DNA of 34,192 nt from Patulibacter sp. (GTDB lineage: Bacteria > Actinomycetota > Thermoleophilia > Solirubrobacterales > Solirubrobacteraceae), in assembly GCA_015478825.1 (NCBI GenBank), contig JADMKN010000068.1:1-34192 (forward strand). The letters run 5' to 3'. Made by a program: the position numbers and the translations under genes. Below, in pieces: positions 23,605-32,371 of this stretch (within the stretch, counting starts at the first letter, position 1; each line of letters begins with the position of its first letter). The notes under the pieces were generated by a model. It searched no databases. It was not told the DNA's origin and saw only the letters and a list, made by a program, of their open reading frames with translations.

Positions 23605-23943
23605 ATGAGCACGATGACCTCCGCCTCCGAGCCGGACTCCGCCGTTCCCGCTGGTGATCAGCCCGCGGCGCAGGTCGACCTCGACGGCCCCTGGATGCTG
23701 AGTCCGCAGGTCGCGCTGCGCCCCGAACGCTTCGGGGCGCTCGCGTACCACTTCGGCACCCGCCGCCTGTCGTTCCTCAAGAGCCCGCAGCTCCTCGCGG
23801 TGGTCGAAGCCCTCACCGACCACGCCACCGTGCGCGACGCCTGCCGCGCCGTCGGGGTCACCGACGCCGAGCTGCCGACCTACGAGAGCGCCCTCGGCAC
23901 GCTCGCCCGCACCGACATGATCGTCCCCCGGAGTCCCGCATGA
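23605..23943 (+). CDS. mftB: Mycofactocin biosynthesis chaperone MftB
   Basis: A 112-residue PqqD-like peptide-recognition protein. After a flexible 25-residue start, the core WMLSPQVALRPERFGALAYHFGTRRLSFLKS (in two parts, residues 30-60) is the MftB hallmark, followed by a small winged-helix-like domain. MftB binds the MftA leader and presents it to MftC. No clear ribosome binding site precedes the ATG at 23605. The stop overlaps the mftC start by 4 bases, so the chaperone and radical SAM enzyme are coupled. Confidence 0.94.
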   Translation: MSTMTSASEPDSAVPAGDQPAAQVDLDGPWMLSPQVALRPERFGALAYHFGTRRLSFLKSPQLLAVVEALTDHATVRDACRAVGVTDAELPTYESALGTLARTDMIVPRSPA

Positions 23944-25232
23944 GCACCCTCGAACACGCCACGCCGGCGAAGATCGCTCGCCCCGTCGGCCGTCTGGTCG
24001 ACGAGTTCCAGTCCGGCCTCGACGCGCCGATCTGCCTGACCTGGGAGCTGACCTACGCCTGCAACCTGGCGTGCGTCCACTGCCTGTCCAGCTCCGGCCG
24101 CCGCGACCCGCGCGAGCTCTCGACCGACGAGTGCAAGGCGGTGATCGACGAGCTCCAGCGGATGCAGGTCTTCTACGTCAACATCGGCGGCGGCGAGCCG
24201 ACCGTCCGCAAGGACTTCTGGGAGCTCGTCGACTACGCGACCGCGCACCAGGTCGGCGTCAAGTTCTCGACCAACGGCAGCCGGATCGACGCCGAGGTAG
24301 CAGCGAAGCTCGCCGCCAGCGACTACGTCGACGTCCAGATCTCGCTCGACGGCGCGACCGCCGACGTCAACGACTACGTTCGCGGCCCCGGCTCGTACGA
24401 CACGGCGATGACCGCGATGCAGCACCTCTCCGACGCCGGCTTCGAGGGCTTCAAGCTGTCGGTCGTCTGCACCCGCCAGAACATCGGCCAGCTCGACGAG
24501 TTCAAGGCGATCGCCGACCGCTACGGCGCCCAGCTCCGGCTGACCCGCCTGCGCCCGTCCGGCCGCGGCGCCGACACCTGGGACGAGCTGCACCCGCTGC
24601 CGCACCAGCAGAAGGAGCTCTACGACTGGCTCGTGGCGCACGGCGAGGACGTCCTGACCGGCGACTCGTTCTTCCATCTCGCCGCGTACGGCGACGCGCT
24701 GCCGGGACTCAATCTCTGCGGCGCCGGGCGCGTCGTCTGCCTGATCGACCCGATCGGCGACGTCTACGCCTGCCCGTTCGCGATCCACGACGAGTTCCTC
24801 GCCGGCAACCTGCGGGCCGAGGGTGGGTTCCAGAAGGTCTGGCGCGAGTCGGAGCTGTTCCAGGAGCTGCGCGCGCCGCAGTCGGCGGGCGCCTGCAATA
24901 GCTGCCAGTTCTTCGACAAGTGCCGCGGCGGCTGCATGGCCGCCAAGTTCTTCACCGGCCTGCCGATGGACGGCCCGGACCCCGAGTGCGTGCTCGGCCA
25001 CGGCGAGCAGCTCCTCGCGGACCGCGGCGACGACCTGCTGCCGAAGCCGTCGAAGGACTACTCGAAGAAGCTCTCCAAGCGCCAGCGCCTGGAGAAGGCC
25101 GCCGCCGAGCGCGGCATCACCCTGCCGGACGTGCTGCCGTCCGAGGTGGGGGCCGGCGCAGGTCCCGACGCCATGCCCGACCGCGCGTGCGACGAGAACC
25201 CGCTGGCCGGCTTCGCCGTGCAGCAGCGATAG
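23940..25232 (+). CDS. mftC: Mycofactocin radical SAM maturase MftC
   Basis: A 430-residue radical SAM/SPASM enzyme. The SAM cluster motif CNLACVHC has Cys41, Cys45 and Cys48. GGGEPT, the SAM-contacting motif, is near residue 84. The C-terminal SPASM domain holds many cysteines (CGAGRVVC, YACPF, CNSC, CRGGC, PECV) for auxiliary Fe-S clusters. It performs oxidative decarboxylation of the MftA terminal tyrosine and then forms the Val-Tyr carbon-carbon link. A charged 60-residue tail beyond the SPASM domain, with DYSKKLSKRQRLEKAAAERG, is typical of this protein in actinobacteria. The ATG overlaps the mftB stop. Confidence 0.96.
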   Translation: MSTLEHATPAKIARPVGRLVDEFQSGLDAPICLTWELTYACNLACVHCLSSSGRRDPRELSTDECKAVIDELQRMQVFYVNIGGGEPTVRKDFWELVDYATAHQVGVKFSTNGSRIDAEVAAKLAASDYVDVQISLDGATADVNDYVRGPGSYDTAMTAMQHLSDAGFEGFKLSVVCTRQNIGQLDEFKAIADRYGAQLRLTRLRPSGRGADTWDELHPLPHQQKELYDWLVAHGEDVLTGDSFFHLAAYGDALPGLNLCGAGRVVCLIDPIGDVYACPFAIHDEFLAGNLRAEGGFQKVWRESELFQELRAPQSAGACNSCQFFDKCRGGCMAAKFFTGLPMDGPDPECVLGHGEQLLADRGDDLLPKPSKDYSKKLSKRQRLEKAAAERGITLPDVLPSEVGAGAGPDAMPDRACDENPLAGFAVQQR

Positions 25233-25244
25233 GAGCTTCCCAAG

Positions 25245-26435
25245 ATGGCCAGTACCAAGACGTGGTTCGAGTCGGTTGCCGAAGCGCAGCGTCGAGCCAA
25301 GAAGCGCCTGCCCGCGTCGGTCTACGGCGCGCTGATCGCCGGTGCCGAGAGCGGCATCACGGTCGACGACAACGTCACCGCGTTCCGCGAGCTCGGGTTC
25401 TTCCCGCGGATCGCGACCGGGCAGGACGGCAACCGCGACCTGTCCACGACGATCCAGGGCCTCGACGTGTCGATGCCGGTGATGATCTCGCCGACCGGCG
25501 TCCAGGCCGTCCACCCCGAGGGCGAGGTCGCCGTCGGACGGGCCGCCGCGCACGCCGGGATCGCGCAGGGCCTCAGCTCGTTCGCCTCCAAGTCGATGGA
25601 GGACGTGATCGCGGTCAACGACACGCTGTTCTTCCAGATGTACTGGATGGGCGACCGCGACCGGCTGCTGCAGATCATGGATCGCGCGCGGAGGACCGGC
25701 GTCAAGGGGATCATCCTGACCCTCGACTGGACCTTCGCCCACCGCCGCGACTGGGGCAGCCCCGAGATCCCGGCGAAGATCGACGCCAAGGTCGCGCTCA
25801 AGATGGCGCCTGAGGTGCTGCGGCGTCCCCGGTGGATCAAGCAGTACCTGCAGGCCGGCGGCCCGCCCGACCTCTCGGCGCCGAACATGGCCCGTCCCGG
25901 CGAGCCGGCGCCCGGCTTCTTCGACGCCTACGGCGAATGGATGATGACCCCGCTGCCGTCGTGGGACGACATCGCTTGGCTGCGTTCGCAGTGGGAGGGG
26001 CCGTTCATCGTCAAGGGGATCACCCGTCCCGAGGACGCGATCGCCGCGGCCGACGCGGGCGTGTCGGGGATCTCGGTCTCCAACCACGGCGGCAACAACC
26101 TCGACGGCACCCCGGCGTCGATCCGGGCCCTGCCGGGCGTCGTCGACGCGGTCGGCGACCGGGTCGAGATCCTGCTCGACGGCGGGATCCGCCGCGGCAG
26201 CGACGTCGTCAAGGCCGTGGCGCTCGGCGCGCAGGCCGTGCTGATCGGCCGGGCCGCGCTGTGGGGCCTGGCGGCCAACGGCGAGGCCGGCGTCGGCAAC
26301 GTGCTGGAGATCCTGCGCGCGGGAATCCAGGAGACGCTCGCCGGGATCGGCCGCGAGTCGATCCACGACGTGACCGCCGAGGACGTGCTGGTGCCCGACG
26401 GCTTCGTGCGGCGTCCGCAGGGCGCCTCGGTCTGA
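25245..26435 (+). CDS. mftD: Mycofactocin FMN-dependent dehydrogenase MftD
   Basis: A 396-residue FMN-dependent enzyme of the alpha-hydroxyacid oxidase/L-lactate dehydrogenase family. It starts with the conserved WFESVAEAQRRAKKRLPASVYGAL. The FMN barrel shows SPTGVQAVHPEGE, TLDW, the catalytic-His motif SNHGGNNLDG, and the phosphate-binding LLDGGIRRGSDVVKALA-like stretch. In mycofactocin biosynthesis MftD oxidatively deaminates the cross-linked, released dipeptide (AHDP) to give the pre-mycofactocin ketone. An AGGAG ribosome binding site precedes the ATG, 12 bases after mftC. Confidence 0.95.
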   Translation: MASTKTWFESVAEAQRRAKKRLPASVYGALIAGAESGITVDDNVTAFRELGFFPRIATGQDGNRDLSTTIQGLDVSMPVMISPTGVQAVHPEGEVAVGRAAAHAGIAQGLSSFASKSMEDVIAVNDTLFFQMYWMGDRDRLLQIMDRARRTGVKGIILTLDWTFAHRRDWGSPEIPAKIDAKVALKMAPEVLRRPRWIKQYLQAGGPPDLSAPNMARPGEPAPGFFDAYGEWMMTPLPSWDDIAWLRSQWEGPFIVKGITRPEDAIAAADAGVSGISVSNHGGNNLDGTPASIRALPGVVDAVGDRVEILLDGGIRRGSDVVKAVALGAQAVLIGRAALWGLAANGEAGVGNVLEILRAGIQETLAGIGRESIHDVTAEDVLVPDGFVRRPQGASV

Positions 26436-26454
26436 CCATGCTGGGACAGGTCCC

Positions 26455-27147
26455 GTGACGTCGCTGTCGTCCCTGCGCTGGACCGACGTCGCGGACCTGC
26501 GGGACCGGCTGCTGGTCGTGCCGCTCGGCGCGACCGAGCAGCACGGACCCCACCTGCCGCTGAGCACCGACACAGTGATCGCCTGCGAGCTGGCCGACGC
26601 GGTCGGCCGCGAGCGCGACGACGTCGTGGTGGCGCCGGCGGTGCCGTACGGGGCGAGCGGCGAGCACCAGGCGTTCGACGGGACGCTCTCGATCGGCTCC
26701 GCGGCCACCGAGCTGCTGCTGATCGAGCTCGCGCGCTCGGCGACGGAGACCTTCCGGCGGGTGCTGTTCGTCTCGACCCATGGCGGCAACGCCGAAGCGG
26801 TGCGTTCCGCCGTCCAGCGGTTGCGGGCCGAGGGGCGCGACGTCCGTGCCTGGGGACCGACCTGGGGCGGCGACGCGCACGCCGGGACGAGCGAGACCTC
26901 GGTGATGTTGGCGATCCGGCCGGAGCAGGTCGGCGTCGACCGCCTGGAGCCGGGCGCCACGCGTCCGATCCGCGATCTGCTGCCGGAGCTGCAGCGCGAC
27001 GGCGTGCGCGGGGTCAGCGCCAACGGGATCCTCGGCGACGCGACGACCGCGTCCGAGGAGCAGGGCCGGACCGCCCTGCGCCGCGCGACCGGCGAGCTGG
27101 TGGCGTTCGTCGCCGGATGGCCGCCCGTCCTCACCCCGACCCGGTAG
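26455..27147 (+). CDS. mftE: Mycofactocin peptidase MftE (creatininase family)
   Basis: A 230-residue creatininase-fold metallopeptidase. Metal-binding motif: PLGATEQHGPHLPLSTDT with Glu28, His30 and Asp39, then STHGGNAEAV near residue 103. Length is normal for MftE. It cuts the modified MftA to release the Val-Tyr-derived unit (AHDP). Start is the GTG at 26455, 19 bases after mftD. The nearer ATG at 26438 is out of frame and stops after six codons. The stop is 10 bases before mftF. Confidence 0.93.
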   Translation: MTSLSSLRWTDVADLRDRLLVVPLGATEQHGPHLPLSTDTVIACELADAVGRERDDVVVAPAVPYGASGEHQAFDGTLSIGSAATELLLIELARSATETFRRVLFVSTHGGNAEAVRSAVQRLRAEGRDVRAWGPTWGGDAHAGTSETSVMLAIRPEQVGVDRLEPGATRPIRDLLPELQRDGVRGVSANGILGDATTASEEQGRTALRRATGELVAFVAGWPPVLTPTR

Positions 27148-27157
27148 CGTCGGGGAC

Positions 27158-28699
27158 GTGCCAGCGTCCGACCGCATGGGGATCGCGTTGGACCGCGCGA
27201 CGCGGCGGTACGGCGACGGGCGGGTGCTGGTCGGCGGGTCGCCCCGGCGGGTGCTGCGACTGAGCGCCCCGGGCGCCGCCGCGGTCGACGCGCTGCAGGC
27301 CGGGGAGGCGACCACCCCGGTCGTGCTCGCGCTCGGACGGCAGTTGATCGACGCGGGACTGGCGCACCCCGAGCCGGCCACGCCGCGGTTCGCGCCGAGC
27401 GTGACCGTCGTGATCCCGGTCCGCGACCGGGCGCCCGAGCTCGACCGCTGCCTGACGACGCTCGGGCCGCGGGGCCGCCGCAACGGACGCAGGGGACGGT
27501 TCGAGGTCCTCGTGGTCGACGACGGCTCGAGCGACGCCGCGGCGATCCGCGCGGTCTGCGCCTGGCACGGCACCGGCCTGTTGCGCCTGCCGCGATCCGA
27601 AGGGCCGGCGGCGGCGCGCAACGCGGCGCTCGCGTGGGTCTCGAGCGAGCTGGTGGCGTTCCTCGACAGCGACTGCGTGGCCCCGGCCAACTGGGTCGCC
27701 GAGCTGTCGGGCTACTTCGACGATCCCCGGGTCGGAGCCGTCGCGCCGCGGGTTCGCTCGCTGGTCGGGCGCGGCTTCGTCGGACGCTACGCGGCGGCCC
27801 GCTCCCCGCTCGACATGGGGGAGCGACCCTGCGCGGTCGCGCCGGGCAACGTCGTCTCCTACGTCCCGACCGCCGCGCTGGTGGTGCGTCGCGCGGCGCT
27901 CGGCGAAGGGTTCGATCCGGCGTTGCGCTACGGCGAGGACGTCGACCTGGTCTGGCGGTTGAGCGACGGCGGCTGGAGGGTCCGCTACGTGCCCGCGGTC
28001 GAGGTCGACCACGAGGACCCCGAGGACTGGCGCACGCTGCTGCGGCGGCGCTGGGCCTACGGCAGCTCGGCGGGTCCGCTCGCCGAGCGCCACGGCGCCC
28101 GGCTGGCGCCGGTGGTGCTGCAGCCGGCCGCGACCGTGGCCGCCGCGCTGCTGCTGACCCGGCGTCCCGGCGCGGCGGCGCTGGTGACCCTGGCCCGGTC
28201 GGGCTGGATGGCGCACCGGCTGCGCTCGTCCGGCGTGCCGGTGCGGTGGGCCGGGCCGTGGACCCTGCAGACGCTCGCCCGGACGCTCGACGGGCTGGCG
28301 CGGACGGGGACGATCCTCGCCGCGCCGGCGCTGCTGACGGGCATGCTCGTGCCGTCGCGCGTGCGCACGCCGCTGGTCCTGCTGGCGGTCGGCAGCGGCG
28401 CGGCGTCGTGGTGGCGCGAGGGCCGCGGGCACGACCTCGATCCGCTGCGCTGGACGCTCGCGAGCTGGCTCGACGACGCGGCCTACGGAGCGGGGGTCTG
28501 GAGCGGCAGCGTGCGCTCGCGGACGCCGTGGGCGGTGCTGCCGGCGGTCGGCGGGTCGGGTGAGCTGCGGCGCGCCTGGTCGGTGGCGGCCGAGCGGGTC
28601 GGCGCGCTGCGCGACCGGGCGCCGGCGGTCGGTCGCCGGCTCGCGGCGGCGCGGCGCGGGTTCGGCGCCGTGCGGCGAGGCCTGCGGCGCGTCCCGTGA
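27158..28699 (+). CDS. mftF: Mycofactocin glycosyltransferase MftF
   Basis: A 513-residue family-2 glycosyltransferase. An N-terminal part of about 75 residues contains ALDRATRRYGDGRVLVGGSPRRVLRL, a segment typical of MftF. The GT2 domain follows with VTVVIPVRDRAPEL (about 86-99), VVDDGSSD, FLDSDCVAP (the metal-binding DxD equivalent) and YGEDVDLVWRL. The C-terminal third is Ala/Leu/Arg-rich with possible membrane-associated helices (ATVAAALLLTRR; LVLLAVGSGAASWW). MftF adds beta-1,4 glucose units to pre-mycofactocin. Start is the GTG at 27158. The last about 50 residues are strongly basic. The stop overlaps the next start by 4 bases. Confidence 0.93.
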   Translation: MPASDRMGIALDRATRRYGDGRVLVGGSPRRVLRLSAPGAAAVDALQAGEATTPVVLALGRQLIDAGLAHPEPATPRFAPSVTVVIPVRDRAPELDRCLTTLGPRGRRNGRRGRFEVLVVDDGSSDAAAIRAVCAWHGTGLLRLPRSEGPAAARNAALAWVSSELVAFLDSDCVAPANWVAELSGYFDDPRVGAVAPRVRSLVGRGFVGRYAAARSPLDMGERPCAVAPGNVVSYVPTAALVVRRAALGEGFDPALRYGEDVDLVWRLSDGGWRVRYVPAVEVDHEDPEDWRTLLRRRWAYGSSAGPLAERHGARLAPVVLQPAATVAAALLLTRRPGAAALVTLARSGWMAHRLRSSGVPVRWAGPWTLQTLARTLDGLARTGTILAAPALLTGMLVPSRVRTPLVLLAVGSGAASWWREGRGHDLDPLRWTLASWLDDAAYGAGVWSGSVRSRTPWAVLPAVGGSGELRRAWSVAAERVGALRDRAPAVGRRLAAARRGFGAVRRGLRRVP

Positions 28700-29988
28700 C
28701 GTCCCCGAGGCCGACGTCCGGCGGCGACGCGGCGGCCGATCAGCCGCCGGAGGCCCGCGAGGCCCGCGAGCGGATCGCCGACCTGCCGTCGGAGCTGGGC
28801 GCCGCGCTGCGTCCGATCCTTCCCGACGTGGCGGACGAGATCCTGACCGCGATCCGGCTCGAGGTCGACGAGTACCGGCGGCCGTTCGAGGGGCGGTTCG
28901 GCGACGCGGTCCGGAGCGGCGTCGAGTTCACGCTCGGCGAGTTCGTGGCGATGCTCGAGGACCCGGCGCGGCAGCCGGCCGGGACCGAGATGATCGAGCA
29001 GTTGGGGCGCGGCGAGGTCCGCTCTGGACGGACGTTGGACGCGCTCCAGGCGGCGTACCGCTGCGGGGCGCGGGTCGCCTGGCGGCGGTTCGGCGACGCG
29101 GCCCGGGCCCACGGCGCCGATCAACGCACGCTGATCCGGCTCGGTGACGCGATCTTCGCCTACATCCACCGTCTGGCCGCGCTCTCGGTCGCCGGCTGGG
29201 CCGACGAGCAGACGTTGCGCGCGGGGGCGACCCAGCGCTCGCGGGACGCGCTGGTCCGCCTGATCGCGTCGTCGACCCGGGTCCCGGTCGAGGATCTCGA
29301 CGCCGCCGCCCAGGCGTTGGCCTGGGCGCCGCCCCGCGAGGTCGCGGTGGTCGTGCTGATGGGGTCGGAGAACGCCGGCGACCTGCTGCGGATCGACCCC
29401 GGCGTGGTCGCCGCCGCGCGGGACGGCGCGGTGATCGGGATCGTGCCGGTGCCGACGGCGCTGGCCCGGGTCCGCGAAGCGCTGCGACACGCGCCCGCGG
29501 TGCTCGGCCCGACGGTGCCGTGGCCGCGGGTCGGTCGGTCGTACCGTCGCGCCCGGTCGGTCGCCGCGCTGCTCGACGCCGGCCGGATCGGGACCCCGGC
29601 CCGGCCCGGGCTGGTGCAGGCCGTCGATCATCTCGCGGACGAGGTCGTCCACGCCAACCCCGAGGCGGCCGAGGACCTGGCCGCAGCGATGCTCGGTCCG
29701 ATCGAACGGCTGCCCGAGAGCCGGCGGGCGCGGCACCTCGAGACGCTGCGGGCGTGGCTCGACCACCGCGGGCATGGGCCGCGGATGGCCGAGGCGCTGC
29801 ATCTTCACGCCCAGACCGTGCGCTACCGCGTGGCGCGGCTGCGGGAGACGCTGGACGTCGACCTCGACGACCCCGACGACCGGTTCGCGATCGAGCTCGC
29901 CCTCCGCTGGCGGGCCGGGCCGACCTCTACGGACCGTCTATTGCCGTTTGGTGATATTGAACACAACGGTCCACGCGGAGAGGCGTAG
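28696..29988 (+). CDS. PucR/CdaR-type helix-turn-helix regulator
   Basis: A 430-residue regulator. The N-terminal about 170 residues form an all-helical sensor-like domain (ALRPILPDVADEILTAIR; GRTLDALQAAYRCGARVAWRRF). A GGDEF-related middle segment follows. The C-terminal PucR-type HTH reads ALHLHAQTVRYRVARLRETL, about residues 370-389. Length and order fit the PucR group, often regulators of nitrogen-compound (purine, allantoin) use. The GTG at 28696 overlaps mftF by 4 bases, so it is cotranscribed with the mft genes. This gene is not a standard part of mft loci as I know them. I infer a role in controlling the mft operon or the adjoining pathway. Confidence 0.85.
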   Translation: MTSPRPTSGGDAAADQPPEAREARERIADLPSELGAALRPILPDVADEILTAIRLEVDEYRRPFEGRFGDAVRSGVEFTLGEFVAMLEDPARQPAGTEMIEQLGRGEVRSGRTLDALQAAYRCGARVAWRRFGDAARAHGADQRTLIRLGDAIFAYIHRLAALSVAGWADEQTLRAGATQRSRDALVRLIASSTRVPVEDLDAAAQALAWAPPREVAVVVLMGSENAGDLLRIDPGVVAAARDGAVIGIVPVPTALARVREALRHAPAVLGPTVPWPRVGRSYRRARSVAALLDAGRIGTPARPGLVQAVDHLADEVVHANPEAAEDLAAAMLGPIERLPESRRARHLETLRAWLDHRGHGPRMAEALHLHAQTVRYRVARLRETLDVDLDDPDDRFAIELALRWRAGPTSTDRLLPFGDIEHNGPRGEA

Positions 29989-30157
29989 GCCGGGAATTTC
30001 GGAACGACCGCGTGTCGGTCTTGGCCGATCTCTCGTGTGATGTGCCGCACGCTTCCTCGTAACCGTGTACGTTTGCGTGAATCACGGCCGTCTCCGCGCT
30101 TCCCGCGCGGCGGCCGGGAGTCCGATTCGCGTCAACCATGAGGTGATAGTCAACGCC

Positions 30158-30910
30158 ATGCGCAAACTCACGTTCTTGCTTCCCGCGGCTGCCGCGGCGG
30201 CCCTGTCGGCGTCGGCCGTCGTTCCCGCGATCGCCCAGTCGCCCGAGCCGGTGACCACGATCGAGGCCTCCGGCAAGGTGATCCCCAACAAGGCCGGCAC
30301 GAAGAAGAAGCCGAAGTCGGTCAAGCTCGATTTCAAGGGCTCGATGTCGACGTCGGGCGAGGACGGCCTCAACAAGCCGGTCGTCAACAAGATCGAGATC
30401 CTGCTGCCGAAGGACGGCTACTACGCCGGCGGCAAGCTGCCGAAGGGCGTCAAGGGCAAGGTCACGCCGAAGTGCTCCGAGTCGGCGATGATGAACGGTC
30501 TGCCGGGCGACGTCTGCCCGAAGGGCTCGATCGTCGGCAAGGGCTCCGGCAACGCCTGGGCCGACACCGTCACGACCAAGGTCGACCTGACCTTCGTCAA
30601 CGGCGGCGCGAACACGATCTACGCCTTCACGGAGCTGACCAACCCGGCGGTCGTCCAGCTTCCCGTCGCGGGCAAGATCAAGAAGCAGTCCGGTAAGTGG
30701 GGCTACAAGGTCACGTTCACGGTGCCCGAGGATCTGCAGGTCGTCGCCGGCACGCCGATCTCGCTGCGCGACCTCAAGGCCAAGATCACGGCGAAGAACT
30801 ACCTGTTCACGACCGGCTGCCCGAAGAACAAGAAGTGGCCCTACGAGGTCACGACCTACCAGAACACGACGGCCCCGGCCAACTTCAAGGGCACGACGCC
30901 CTGCAAGTGA
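30158..30910 (+). CDS. Secreted protein of unknown function
   Basis: A 250-residue exported protein. The signal peptide is MRKLTFLLPAAAAAALSASA followed by VVPAIAQS, with cleavage likely after AIA or AQS. The mature part is Lys/Gly/Pro/Thr-rich and likely beta-strand-rich, with four Cys in two distant pairs (PKCSESAMMNGLPGDVCPKG near 105-125; TTGCPKNKK and TPCK at the end). I do not recognise a named domain. Proteins of this look, with a CPKGSIVGKGS-like stretch, seem common in Solirubrobacterales, a recollection not tested here. GTG at 30143 is an alternative in-frame start. A GAGGTGA ribosome binding site lies 11 bases before the chosen ATG. It stands alone after a 154-169-bp gap. Confidence 0.8.
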   Translation: MRKLTFLLPAAAAAALSASAVVPAIAQSPEPVTTIEASGKVIPNKAGTKKKPKSVKLDFKGSMSTSGEDGLNKPVVNKIEILLPKDGYYAGGKLPKGVKGKVTPKCSESAMMNGLPGDVCPKGSIVGKGSGNAWADTVTTKVDLTFVNGGANTIYAFTELTNPAVVQLPVAGKIKKQSGKWGYKVTFTVPEDLQVVAGTPISLRDLKAKITAKNYLFTTGCPKNKKWPYEVTTYQNTTAPANFKGTTPCK

Positions 30911-30972
30911 GCACGGCGCAGTGACCGGCGGTTCGGGGCCCCAGGGTCCCGACCCGCGGAAGAGAGAAGAGG

Positions 30973-31018
30973 CACCCACGGGGGCGCGGTCACGGCGGTG
31001 ACGGCGCCCCCGTGGTGC
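30973..31018. terminator. Strong nested hairpin between convergent genes
   Basis: Arms CCACGGGGGCGC (30976-30987) and GCGCCCCCGTGG (31004-31015) pair perfectly over 12 bp, and three further pairs can form past a one-base bulge. Inside the loop a second stem GTCAC/GTGAC (30989-30993, 30998-31002) pairs. No U-tract is seen. It lies between the secreted-protein gene and hisS, which end towards each other, so a two-way terminator is likely. Confidence 0.7.
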
Positions 31019-31094
31019 TTCAGCCGTGGGGACCGCCGTGGTGGTGCTCCGAGCAGCGGGCCCGGCCGCCTTCGGGCCGAGCCGGCACGGACCC

Positions 31095-32348
31095 TCAGCC
31101 CAGGTCGCGCAGCTCGTCGCCGTCGAGCGTCGCGTAGGCCGCGATGCCCAGCGCGCGGACCTCGTCGAGCACCCTCCGCATGTTCTTGGCGCGGGGGATC
31201 AGCGTGACCGCGTGGCCGCGGGCGATCCACGCGCGCTTCGCGGTCAGGACCTGGGTCGCGTCCGCGTCGGTCGGGTGGACCAGCGCGATCCGCCGCGGTC
31301 CGGACGCCTCCGGATCGGGAGCCAGGTCGACCAGTCGCTCGAAGCCGAGCGAGAACCCGCAGGCCGGGACGTCACGCCCGAGGAACCGGCCGACCATCCC
31401 GTCGTACCGGCCACCGCCGCCGATCGAGCTGCCGCTCTCGGGGTGCTCGACCTCGAAGATCGTGCCGGTGTAGTAGCCGAGCCCGCGCACGAGCGTCGGG
31501 TCGAAGCGGACCACGCCCGGCCCGACGATCGCCTCGACGCCGGCGAGGATCGTACGGTGGTCGTCGAGCGCGGCCGTCGCCTCGTCGCCGGGATCGAGCA
31601 GGGCCGCGAACTCGCCCGCGTCGATCGGGCCCGACGCAAACCGCTGCAGGTGGCGGCCGAGGGTGGCGGCGACGCCGTCGCCGAGCTCGAGCCCGTCGAG
31701 CTGCTGCTGGACCTGCTCGAGCCCGATCTTGTCGCGCTTGTCGATCACGACGAGCACCGCGGCCCGCTGGTCGTCGGCGACGCCAGCGCTGGCGAGCAGC
31801 GCCTTGAGCAGTCGCCGGTCGTTGATCCGCACCGTCGCTCCGCGGACGCCCAGCGCGTCGAGCGCGGTCAGCGTGGTCGTGACCAGCTCGGTCTCCGCCA
31901 GCGGCCCCGGCTCGCCGATGATGTCGATGTCGCACTGGGTGAACTGCCGGAAGCGGCCCTTCTGCGGACGCTCGGCGCGCCACACCGGGGCGATCTGGAT
32001 CAGCCGTGCGACCCGCGGCAGCCGGGAGTGCTCGCTGGCGTAGAACCGCGACAGCGGCACCGTCAGGTCGTAGCGCAGCCCGAGGTCGCAGAGCTCGTGG
32101 ACCGCGTCGATCGCGTGCGCGTCCTCGACCGTCAGCCCGCGCCGCTGGATCGCGAAGATCATCCCGACGTTGTCGCCGCCGTCGCTGCTGCGCAGCCGGT
32201 CGAGCGGCTCGACCACCGGGGTCTCGATCTCGGCGAAGCCGTGCTCCGCGTAGACCCCGCGGATCGTGCTCAGTAGCTGGTCGCGGCGGGCCTTGTCGGT
32301 GGGCGCGTAGTCCCGGAACCCGCGCGCGGGCGATACATCCTTGCTCAC
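31095..32348 (-). CDS. hisS: Histidyl-tRNA synthetase
   Basis: A 417-residue class II aminoacyl-tRNA synthetase that charges tRNA-His. It begins with ARGFRDYAPTDKARRDQLL, and class II motif 2 lies at about residues 118-146 with WRAERPQKGRFRQFTQCDID, the histidine-specific form. The HisA signature LVRGLGYYTGTIFE and the class II motif 3 region (GGGGRYDGMV; GFSLGFERL) follow. The C-terminal anticodon-binding domain covers the last about 90 residues. Start is GTG at 32348, 23 bases after the desaturase stop on the same strand, so it may be cotranscribed with it. No strong Shine-Dalgarno is visible. Length is typical. Confidence 0.97.
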   Translation of the reverse strand: MSKDVSPARGFRDYAPTDKARRDQLLSTIRGVYAEHGFAEIETPVVEPLDRLRSSDGGDNVGMIFAIQRRGLTVEDAHAIDAVHELCDLGLRYDLTVPLSRFYASEHSRLPRVARLIQIAPVWRAERPQKGRFRQFTQCDIDIIGEPGPLAETELVTTTLTALDALGVRGATVRINDRRLLKALLASAGVADDQRAAVLVVIDKRDKIGLEQVQQQLDGLELGDGVAATLGRHLQRFASGPIDAGEFAALLDPGDEATAALDDHRTILAGVEAIVGPGVVRFDPTLVRGLGYYTGTIFEVEHPESGSSIGGGGRYDGMVGRFLGRDVPACGFSLGFERLVDLAPDPEASGPRRIALVHPTDADATQVLTAKRAWIARGHAVTLIPRAKNMRRVLDEVRALGIAAYATLDGDELRDLG

Positions 32349-32371
32349 CCGCGCATCATCGCACTCCCGGC

